From contig CAZWYJ010000029.1 of NCBI GenBank assembly GCA_964638165.1, positions 1 through 13,834 of the forward strand: a DNA stretch of 13,834 bases, given 5' to 3'. Every line of letters starts with the position of its first letter. The stretch's first letter is position 1. The notes below the pieces were generated by a model, which was not told the origin of the DNA, searched no databases, and was given only the letters and a program-made list of their open reading frames with translations. A program made the translations under genes and the position numbers. This document shows positions 1 through 5,520 of this stretch, one piece after another. The stretch is from 2-12-FULL-60-25 sp964638165. GTDB taxonomy: Bacteria; Patescibacteriota; Patescibacteriia; 2-12-FULL-60-25.

Positions 1-77
1 GGCTTGCTCGGCGCTTTCGGCGGTTCGCTTGGAGGCGGTGCCGCGTCTTGTTTTGGAGATGGAGGCACCATACGCAT
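1..77 (-). CDS. Partial gene: proline-rich N-terminus of an unrecognised protein
   Basis: An open frame starts with ATG at 77..75 and runs off the left edge. It overlaps the pilB stop codon by one base (TAATG), the usual signature of translational coupling. The 25 visible codons read MRMVPPSPKQDAAPPPSE and then PPKAPSK, rich in Pro, Lys and Ala and probably disordered. A second in-frame ATG lies at 71..69. The overlap suggests a partner of the pilB-like ATPase, for example the retraction ATPase, the inner-membrane platform protein or another pilus component. The visible part has no diagnostic motif, so the identity is unknown. The frame could be spurious because so little is visible. Confidence 0.5.
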   Translation of the reverse strand, partial: MRMVPPSPKQDAAPPPSEPPKAPSK

Positions 78-1417
78 TAATCATGAACGACGCGCAAGAT
101 TTCTTCAATGGATGTAATGCCGCTCGCCACTTTTGCGAAGCCATCCTCCAGCATGGTCGTCATCCCCTGCTCGCGCGCTTTGGCTCGAATGTCATCCGAA
201 CTGGCGCGACGTTTGATGAGGTCGCGAACTTCTTCCGTCACCTCGAGCACCTCATAAATACCCTGTCGTTTGACATACCCTGTATGATTGCATTTCTCGC
301 ATCCCTTTGCACGAAATACCGTCCGATTCGCCTCAAGGAGCTCCTTCGGCACAAGTTCGGCGAGCGTTTCAATCTCTTCCTTGGCCATAGTGTACTGCTC
401 CTTACAGTCCTGACAGAGGCGACGCACCAAACGCTGGCCAATGGCGATATTCACCGTGGTCGCGATCAGGAATGGCTCGATCTTCATGTCGAGCAGTCGC
501 GGAAGCGTCGTCGCGGCGTCATTCGTGTGGAGTGTTGAGAGAAGCAAGTGCCCGGTCATGGCGGCATTCACGGCGATGCTGGCCGTCTCCGTGTCGCGGA
601 TTTCTCCGACGAGAACGACGTTCGGATCCTGACGCACGATTGATCGAAGACCTTGGGAGAACGTGAGGTTCGTGGTGGCGTTCACCTGAATCTGTGTGAG
701 TCCCGGAATGGCAAACTCGATCGGATCCTCAATCGTCACAATGGAAACGTCGCGCGAATTCAAAATTTGCAAGACGGAATAGAGCGTGGTCGTCTTTCCG
801 GATCCGGTCGGACCCGTGGCTAAAATCATGCCGTAGGGCTTACGAATGTAGTTCTGAATCTTCTTCAGGTCTTTTGCGGAAAACCCAAGCTTTTCCAGTC
901 CAAGGGCCCGCGCTCCACCCACGAGCAATCGCATAACGACGTTCTCGCCATGGAATGTGGGAATGATCGAAACGCGCAGGTCCACGTTCCCGGCGTCAAA
1001 CTCTGCTCGATAGCGCCCATCTTGAGCCACGAGGTGCTCGTCCGTGCGCATACTCGAAAGCACTTTAATACGCGTGATGATGAGCGGCTGAACTTCTTTT
1101 TTCAGAGAGAGCACGTCATAGAGAACGCCATCAATGCGGTAACGGATAACGATGGAATCGTCCATCGGATCAATATGAATATCGGATGTTCCAGATTCCC
1201 ACGCCTTGCGCACAATGAGATCCGTGAGCTGGGTGATGGATGTGACTTTTTCGAGTTCCTCAATACCGCGCACCACGTTCAGTTTGCGCGCCTGTTCAAT
1301 ACTCCCCTCGATGAGCGAAGCGAAATCCAAGGCCTCCTCATTTCCGCCAGTTTTCTTCGGCTCCTCTTTTGGAGCTTCTTCAATTTTTTTATCGTCAGCT
1401 TTCGTCATACCCCTCAT
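77..1417 (-). CDS. pilB: PilB/GspE-family type IV pilus assembly (type II secretion) ATPase, short form
   Basis: This is a cytoplasmic hexameric ATPase that powers pilin polymerisation in type IV pili, or the related secretion and competence machines. In the 446-aa product, residues 55-165 fit the N2 domain (SDIHIDP near 78-84, DGRYR near 133). Next come Walker A GPTGSGKT (202-209), the Asp box TIEDPIE (228-234), Walker B VVLVGEIRD (267-275) and the His box STLHTND (294-300). A tetracysteine zinc site of the PilB/GspE type follows (C335/C338 and C373/C376). The zinc motif argues for the extension-type ATPase rather than PilT. The protein is about 100 residues shorter than typical PilB: the N-terminal MshEN domain is absent, replaced by about 30 charged residues. 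The start is uncertain: ATG at 1417 (chosen) or ATG at 1408, where GAGGGG sits too close to work as a Shine-Dalgarno. Function is confident; assignment to pilus versus secretion is less so. Confidence 0.93.
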   Translation of the reverse strand: MRGMTKADDKKIEEAPKEEPKKTGGNEEALDFASLIEGSIEQARKLNVVRGIEELEKVTSITQLTDLIVRKAWESGTSDIHIDPMDDSIVIRYRIDGVLYDVLSLKKEVQPLIITRIKVLSSMRTDEHLVAQDGRYRAEFDAGNVDLRVSIIPTFHGENVVMRLLVGGARALGLEKLGFSAKDLKKIQNYIRKPYGMILATGPTGSGKTTTLYSVLQILNSRDVSIVTIEDPIEFAIPGLTQIQVNATTNLTFSQGLRSIVRQDPNVVLVGEIRDTETASIAVNAAMTGHLLLSTLHTNDAATTLPRLLDMKIEPFLIATTVNIAIGQRLVRRLCQDCKEQYTMAKEEIETLAELVPKELLEANRTVFRAKGCEKCNHTGYVKRQGIYEVLEVTEEVRDLIKRRASSDDIRAKAREQGMTTMLEDGFAKVASGITSIEEILRVVHD

Positions 1418-1429
1418 CTACTAAAAAGA

Positions 1430-1459
1430 AGTATACGGTATTTGTAGCTTAAATTCCAA
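1430..1459 (-). promoter_or_regulatory. Candidate promoter for pilB (TTGGAA-18-TATACT)
   Basis: On the minus strand, TTGGAA (1459..1454) is followed after 18 nt by TATACT (1435..1430). The same -10 hexamer is seen before rpiB and before the secreted-protein gene. Transcription would begin about 5 nt before ATG 1417, giving an almost leaderless mRNA. The -35 match is 4/6 and lies inside the adjacent inverted repeat. Confidence 0.45.
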
Positions 1460-1540
1460 ATCACAAATACCAAATCACAAATTCTTCACAATCCCTTCCC
1501 CCCCCTTGTTTGATATTTGGATTTTGTGATTTGGAATTTT
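1451..1540. repeat. Fold-back repeat: perfect 17-bp inverted repeat with tandem 'word' units
   Basis: The arms 1451-1467 (aaattccaaatcacaaa) and 1523-1539 are perfect reverse complements around a 55-nt loop. The unit ccaaatcacaaat occurs twice in tandem at 1456-1468 and 1470-1482. On the minus strand the element starts 6 nt after the FemAB stop codon. It has no coding potential. It may act as a 3'-end structure for the FemAB gene, and its left arm overlaps the presumed pilB -35. Confidence 0.8.
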
Positions 1541-1546
1541 GATGGG

Positions 1547-2578
1547 TTATTCTCCAAATACCCGGCGCGCCAGTCGGACGAGCATATATGCGAGAGCGCT
1601 CCGTGGAGCCTCCCATGTACCGAGGAAAGAAATGCGTGAACCTCCCCATCCCATTTTGAATCGTGTGATTCCTTCCCATGAAGACGCGTAAGACGGCGAG
1701 GCCTTCTCTTCCGGGTTCACGCCATGGAAATCATAAAAATTCGCACCTTCCCGTTTTGCGGAACGGATCGCGTCCCAATGGAGCGCATACGGCGCCATGA
1801 GTGAACGCTCGCGGGAGGACGACACGCCGTAGAGGTACGTGACGGTGTCTCCGTACGCAATCTCCATGCTCCCGGCGATCACATTGCCGGACGGAGACTC
1901 CGCCAAGCGTATCCGCGCCATCCCGTGCGCAGAAAGGAATGCGTACGTGGCCCGCATGTAGGATGACGGCGGAGAAATGAAATGGTCACGAGAGGCCGTT
2001 TCTTCATTCAGACGGAGGAAAGTCTCGATATCCGCGTCCGTTTCCGCAAAGCGCACCCGCACGCCCTTGCGTTCCGCGAGGCGCACATTGTAGCGCGTCT
2101 TCTCATGCATCCGTGAAAGAAGTTCATCCTCATCCTTCGTCAAGTCAATCACGGACGTACACGCCGGTTCGTACGCGCGCTTCTTGCGCACGAACGCCTT
2201 CGGGAGAATATCCGGGCCGAGCTGATCCTGAATCGGTGGCTCACATCGGAGGAAAACACCTTTCATCGGAAATGCGTACGCATCAAGGGCAGAGAAAAAT
2301 TCCATGAGAACAACCTTGGACGAAACAATGAGATCATGGCGCACGATCGGACCGCGCGGGATAAACCAGTAGCCTCCGAACAGTTTCGTGCGGATGAAGA
2401 TGCATTGCGCCGCCACGAGCCACTTTCCCTGATCATCCGTGAATGCCACGCGCTCGACGATCTGTCCGCGCGAACGCCGAAACTCGCCCCATATCCATGA
2501 CTGGGTGAATTGCGCGCCCGGCTGACGAGAGACGAAAGCGTCCCAGGCGTGGGCATCGGCGATGGAGAGGAGGGGCAT
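1547..2578 (-). CDS. FemAB/FemX-family peptidoglycan cross-bridge aminoacyltransferase
   Basis: This family transfers amino acids from aminoacyl-tRNA to the peptidoglycan stem peptide of lipid II, at the cytoplasmic face of the membrane, using a tandem GNAT fold. In the 343-aa product, the first GNAT half includes QSWIWGEFRRSRG (26-38) and FGGYWFIPRGPI (67-78). The family signature MHEKTRYNVRLAERKGV is at 157-173, and the second half contains YDFHGVNPEE (282-291) and ITRFKMGWGG (304-313). It is shorter than Staphylococcus FemA (about 420 aa) and shows no helical coiled-coil arm between the halves, so it resembles the compact FemX or CPR-type proteins. No Shine-Dalgarno precedes ATG 2578. A TATGAT hexamer lies at 2607..2602, but the gene could equally be read through from ruvA, 79 nt upstream. 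The amino-acid substrate cannot be inferred. Confidence 0.85.
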   Translation of the reverse strand: MPLLSIADAHAWDAFVSRQPGAQFTQSWIWGEFRRSRGQIVERVAFTDDQGKWLVAAQCIFIRTKLFGGYWFIPRGPIVRHDLIVSSKVVLMEFFSALDAYAFPMKGVFLRCEPPIQDQLGPDILPKAFVRKKRAYEPACTSVIDLTKDEDELLSRMHEKTRYNVRLAERKGVRVRFAETDADIETFLRLNEETASRDHFISPPSSYMRATYAFLSAHGMARIRLAESPSGNVIAGSMEIAYGDTVTYLYGVSSSRERSLMAPYALHWDAIRSAKREGANFYDFHGVNPEEKASPSYASSWEGITRFKMGWGGSRISFLGTWEAPRSALAYMLVRLARRVFGE

Positions 2579-2583
2579 GTGGC

Positions 2584-2651
2584 GGGGGGCGTAGGGCGTA
2601 GATCATAGGGCGTAGGAATTTCCCACGCCCAACGGCCCACGACCTACGCCC
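2584..2651. repeat. Word-repeat fold-back between ruvA and the FemAB gene
   Basis: Variants of 'ggcgtag' recur at 2588-2616, and gggcgtagg (2608-2616) is complementary to cctacgccc (2643-2651). A competing shorter hairpin can form from gggcgt...acgccc within it. On the minus strand it begins about 7 nt after the ruvA stop. No U-tract follows, so it is not a textbook terminator. Its vocabulary resembles the terminator at 13733-13763 and the tandem repeat at 11173-11199. Confidence 0.65.
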
Positions 2652-2657
2652 TTAATT

Positions 2658-3215
2658 TTATTTTCCCAATCCCCGGAGCGCCTCGCGCACGCGATCCGAG
2701 ATATCCGCGATATCGGCAGGGACGAATTTCAGCGCATCTCGAGCTTGCGTTGCAGAATACCCGAGCGAGACAAGGGCATCAATAGCCTCGCGATCCGGCC
2801 CTGTCACGCTATCCGTATCCACGATCTGCCCCTTCAGTTCCAAGATGATCTTCTGCGCGATCTTCTTTCCCACGCCCGGCGCGGAAGTGAGCATCGCGAG
2901 GTCGCCCGACATGATCGCGCGCTTGAGCGTTTCTGCGCTCCCAATCGAAGACATGGCAAGCGCTACCTTTGGTCCAACGCCGGACACGCTGATCATTCTC
3001 TCAAAAAGCTTGAGATCTTCGAGGGAAACGAATCCGTAGAGATCCCGCGCATCTTCGCGGACCACGTCATGCGTGTACACGAAGACCTCCTCCCCCGTTC
3101 GCATGCCTGCGAGCGTACTCGGAGACGCGCATACGCGGTACCCAATGCCCTGCACTTCGATGAGCACCCAAGGCGGAGCAAGATCAATCACCGAGCCACG
3201 AAGAGATCCGATCAT
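2658..3215 (-). CDS. ruvA: Holliday junction branch-migration complex subunit RuvA
   Basis: RuvA binds four-way DNA junctions as a tetramer and recruits the RuvB motor in recombinational repair. The 185-aa product opens with the canonical MIGSLRGSVID of the N-terminal OB-fold (1-62). Two helix-hairpin-helix motifs follow, SGVGPK (78-83) and APGVGKK (112-118), then a flexible linker (about 130-140) and the C-terminal RuvB-binding three-helix domain (141-185, DALVSLGYSATQA). The length is slightly under the usual 190-205 aa. A longer frame from 3254 was rejected because family alignment begins at the ATG at 3215. There is no Shine-Dalgarno. A -10-like TAGACT ends 7 nt before the ATG. No ruvB or ruvC is visible nearby. 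Confidence 0.95.
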   Translation of the reverse strand: MIGSLRGSVIDLAPPWVLIEVQGIGYRVCASPSTLAGMRTGEEVFVYTHDVVREDARDLYGFVSLEDLKLFERMISVSGVGPKVALAMSSIGSAETLKRAIMSGDLAMLTSAPGVGKKIAQKIILELKGQIVDTDSVTGPDREAIDALVSLGYSATQARDALKFVPADIADISDRVREALRGLGK

Positions 3216-3222
3216 AGGGCAT

Positions 3223-3228
3223 AGTCTA
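3223..3228 (-). promoter_or_regulatory. Candidate -10 element for ruvA (TAGACT), leaderless
   Basis: TAGACT (3228..3223, minus strand) matches TATAAT at 4/6 and lies 7 nt before ATG 3215. This spacing would place the transcription start at or next to the A of the start codon. There is no convincing -35 and no TG extension. It is supported mainly by the same geometry at rpiB and the secreted-protein gene. Confidence 0.4.
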
Positions 3229-3616
3229 CTGGGTTCGAGAAATAGGGGCAACACCTCGGCCCACCCCTAGCCCCTCGTTCAACACCCATCCCCGACCCTT
3301 CCCTTGAAAGGGAAGGGAGCTTGCTATGAAAGGCGGTGCATATGTAAGAGAGTTCCCCTCCCTTTTGCCGAGCGAAGCGAGGCTAAGGGAGGGGTTAGGG
3401 GCGGGTGTGGATTGAGAGGGGTTAAACGCGATAGGGGCCGTGCCCCGTTCTACGGGGTGGGTTCGGGAATGGCCGGGCCCGCCCGCCACGCAAGCCGAGT
3501 CCGCCTGCCTGCGGTAGGCAGGCGAGACGTTGCGGGCAGGGATGGGTGGGGATGTAAAAAGGGAGGGGCTGGGTCGCGTTCAACGCGATAGGGGTGGGAC
3601 ATGTCATTCATAGCAA

Positions 3617-3660
3617 ATCACCCCACCGTTCGCATCCGAAGACGCAACCAATGGGGTGAT
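3617..3660 (-). terminator. Stable hairpin with cUUCGg tetraloop downstream of the kinase gene
   Basis: Read on the minus strand, ATCACCCCA (3660..3652) pairs with TGGGGTGAT (3625..3617). An inner stem closes on C-TTCG-G (loop at 3640..3637), with one bulge and one G-U pair. UUCG is an exceptionally stable RNA tetraloop. No U-tract follows, so it may be a 3'-stabilising structure or a non-canonical terminator rather than a standard intrinsic terminator. Confidence 0.5.
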
Positions 3661-3670
3661 GAGTGAAGAG

Positions 3671-3701
3671 CCGCGAGAGAGGCGCAACCCTCTCTCTGCG
3701 G
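3671..3701 (-). terminator. Hairpin 20 nt after the kinase stop codon
   Basis: Arms 3671-3682 (ccgcgagagagg) and 3689-3701 (cctctctctgcgg) pair over 12 bp with one bulged base and a 6-nt loop. It is the first structure the kinase transcript would meet after its stop at 3721, followed 10 nt later by the UUCG hairpin. There is no T-run, so termination is plausible but unproven. Confidence 0.5.
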
Positions 3702-3720
3702 TGAAGCGCGAGCGAGTCTA

Positions 3721-5238
3721 CTAATGAGACCCGCACCGCGCGAGTTTGTCCGATAAACCGGGATGGTCGGGAGCGATATCAGCCACCTGCCGAAACTTCG
3801 CGCAGGCATCGGCCACTCTGCCTCGCTCGAGATAAACTTCTCCGAGGCGAAAAGTCACTTTCGCCGTCTCTGATGCCCCTCGAGCCGAGGCCTCCGAGGC
3901 CGTGACATCCCGGGCCAATTCCGAACGGGGCGCTTCGGGCGCGGATCGTCGAGCGGGCACAGCGGAATGATCCGACGAATCGGAACGAATGCCCTTGACC
4001 GAACGCAGAGAGGACGCGACGACAATGGAGACGACGGCCGTTACGACAAAGACCGGCATCAAGATCAGCCACCGCTTCGCCGGGCTCGAACCGGACGCAG
4101 TGGCGCTCGCACGGACCGTCGCGGCTTCGGAAAGACGCCTAAGCTGCGAAGGAGGACGGGAGCCCGTTTCGACGGCGAAGAGACGTTCAGCCTCATCGAG
4201 CGCCGCCATCATCGCCTCCAGTGTCTGGTAGCGATCTTCCGGCTTATGGGCGGTCGCGGTGCGGAGGAGTGCCCGCATGGAGGGCGGGGCATTCGTGACG
4301 TAGTCCCCGGGATCATGGCTGCCGACATACAGAACGCAAACCGAAAGCTGGCCGGTCATGTTTTCCTTACTCGCTCCGCGACGGACGCCCGCGATGATTT
4401 CGAGCGCGATCATACCGATGGCGAACATGTCCGTACGGACATCAATTTTGTCACCCTTCAACTGCTCCGGGGACATGTAACTCGGCGTACCGAGAACCAT
4501 ATTGTTCCGCGTGAGCGGTGTGAGTGGCTTACCGTCCGCATCATAGGCAATCTTCGCGATCCCGAAGTCAAGGACCGTGACATTCCTCGGCGTGATGCCG
4601 TCATAGCTCAACACCACATTCTGTGGCTTCAGATCCCGATGGGTCACACCGTGCGCATGACAGTGCCGCACCGCGCTCAACAGAGCTCGAATGATGGTGA
4701 AAACCGCCGGGTACGGAAAGAGCGATTCGTGCTTTGGATACGTGCCGACTTCCTCGGTCCCGCGTTGCCGCAGAACGATCGAGGCCGTGTCCGTGCCCAA
4801 GTTATTACCCACGAGGAGACCCCGGGATTCCAAAATCTGCCAAATGTATGCATCCAGGGTCATTCCATCGTGGTAGCGCATGACGAAGAAACGATCTCCG
4901 TCATCCGTTTCACCGAAAGCGATGAAACGAACGATGTGCGGATGAGGAGGAAGCCTCATGAGTAGCTCGCGCTCCCGGTCGAATCGCGTATTGATCTCAA
5001 AACGCGTCTGCGTTCCTCCGGAACCCGGGCCATTGCCCGTGCCAAGGACCTTGATTGCGACTTGAGCATCAGGATCGGTCGTTGCGACTCCGAGTGTGAG
5101 CGCGAGCCACACCGTGGCCATGCCACCCTGCCCGAGTTGCTTGATGAGACGGAATGATACATCCCGTAAAATCCATTCCGATCCCACGTGGACGCACCTC
5201 TGTCCCCGAAGAACCGTCCCTGAATTCAATTCGGTCAT
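3721..5238 (-). CDS. Transmembrane Ser/Thr protein kinase (PknB-like) with C-terminal TPR-like segment
   Basis: This is a Hanks-type kinase. Numbered from ATG 5238 (505 aa), it has a Gly-rich loop LGQGGMATVW (35-44), the ATP-binding Lys in VAIK (60-63), catalytic loop HRDLKPQN (200-207, Asp202), DFG (224-226), and activation/P+1 segment GTPSYMSPEQ (250-259). All key residues are intact, so it should be active. About 40 extra residues (near 135-175) lie between the hinge and the catalytic loop. A transmembrane helix (about 390-411) precedes an outer segment ending in a TPR-like unit (FRLGEVYLERGRVADACAKF, about 463-482). There are no PASTA repeats. The start was chosen by GGGAGG at 5250..5245, which gives 6-nt spacing to ATG 5238; the GTG at 5241 would be too close. 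No phosphatase or obvious substrate gene is adjacent, so the ligand and targets are unknown. Confidence 0.92.
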   Translation of the reverse strand: MTELNSGTVLRGQRCVHVGSEWILRDVSFRLIKQLGQGGMATVWLALTLGVATTDPDAQVAIKVLGTGNGPGSGGTQTRFEINTRFDRERELLMRLPPHPHIVRFIAFGETDDGDRFFVMRYHDGMTLDAYIWQILESRGLLVGNNLGTDTASIVLRQRGTEEVGTYPKHESLFPYPAVFTIIRALLSAVRHCHAHGVTHRDLKPQNVVLSYDGITPRNVTVLDFGIAKIAYDADGKPLTPLTRNNMVLGTPSYMSPEQLKGDKIDVRTDMFAIGMIALEIIAGVRRGASKENMTGQLSVCVLYVGSHDPGDYVTNAPPSMRALLRTATAHKPEDRYQTLEAMMAALDEAERLFAVETGSRPPSQLRRLSEAATVRASATASGSSPAKRWLILMPVFVVTAVVSIVVASSLRSVKGIRSDSSDHSAVPARRSAPEAPRSELARDVTASEASARGASETAKVTFRLGEVYLERGRVADACAKFRQVADIAPDHPGLSDKLARCGSH

Positions 5239-5342
5239 CACAAACCTCCCTTTGATTCAGCCATCTGATGACGAATGGGCCGCAATAGTGCTCCCTATTG
5301 TCAAAAGTCCACCTCCGTCGGAATTCCGGCAGAGAATAGCTC

Positions 5343-5371
5343 TATGTATCGTATTTCATCCATTCCGTCAA
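5343..5371 (-). promoter_or_regulatory. Weak candidate promoter for the kinase gene
   Basis: On the minus strand, TTGACG (5371..5366) is followed after 17 nt by TACATA (5348..5343). The same -35 hexamer and spacing occur before the receiver gene at 11310. The -10 match is only 3/6. It would give a leader of about 100 nt ending in the strong GGGAGG ribosome-binding site. Confidence 0.3.
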
Positions 5372-5392
5372 GGTTGATTGGCAAAATTCGTA

Positions 5393-5488
5393 TTTCGTAG
5401 TTCGTATTTCGGGTGGCGTGAGATACGTATGTCGCACGAATAACAGGAAGCGATCCGAAATACGAAATGCGAGCCACGAGCTACGAAA
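5393..5488. repeat. Word-repeat fold-back between ileS and the kinase gene
   Basis: Two nested perfect inverted repeats are present: tttcgtag 5393-5400 with ctacgaaa 5481-5488, and ttcgtatttcgg 5401-5412 with ccgaaatacgaa 5455-5466. A 14-nt asymmetric bulge (5467-5480) separates the right arms. The core near 5421-5430 contains the palindrome tacgta. The vocabulary is near-repeats of 'ttcgta(t/g)'. On the minus strand it starts about 32 nt after the ileS stop. It may serve as the ileS 3'-end structure. Confidence 0.75.
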
Positions 5489-5520
5489 CTCAAAGCCGCT
5501 CCCCTCTACCCTCACTCACC

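Larger units (their letters stand above)
3216..3720. repeat. 505-bp gene-free stretch packed with palindromic repeat modules
   Basis: No credible gene is present. I see these structures. A 10-bp hairpin has arms 3296-3305 and 3308-3317 (cccttccctt/aagggaaggg). A second has arms 3355-3364 and 3385-3394 (cccctccctt/aagggagggg) enclosing gccgagcgaagcgaggc. A looser outer pair joins about 3263-3278 to 3391-3409. The palindrome cgcctgcct...aggcaggcg is at 3502-3524. Two copies of a 'cgcgtt(c/a)aacgcgatagggg' module are near 3417-3436 and 3575-3594, and its reverse complement recurs at 11986-12004. Two hairpins directly after the kinase stop are listed separately. The composition resembles REP/BIME-like clusters, with modules shared elsewhere in the window. 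Confidence 0.75.

Noticed and set aside
950..1447. 165-aa open frame on the plus strand
   Set aside because: Antisense to pilB, whose conserved motifs explain the region.
3216..3254. 13-residue N-terminal extension of RuvA
   Set aside because: RuvA proteins start at MI(G/A)xLRG; the extension overlaps the promoter-like TAGACT.
3226..3591. Short open frames within the palindrome cluster
   Set aside because: Low-complexity frames on both strands that simply read the repeats; no ribosome-binding site, no domain.
3967..4965. 332-aa open frame on the plus strand
   Set aside because: Lies wholly antisense to the kinase gene, rich in Arg/Asp/His from reverse reading of GC-rich codons, with no recognisable domain.
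5299..5304. Perfect TTGACA (minus strand) upstream of the kinase gene
   Set aside because: No -10-like hexamer at 16-18 nt; the nearest, TATTGC, is only 11 nt away.
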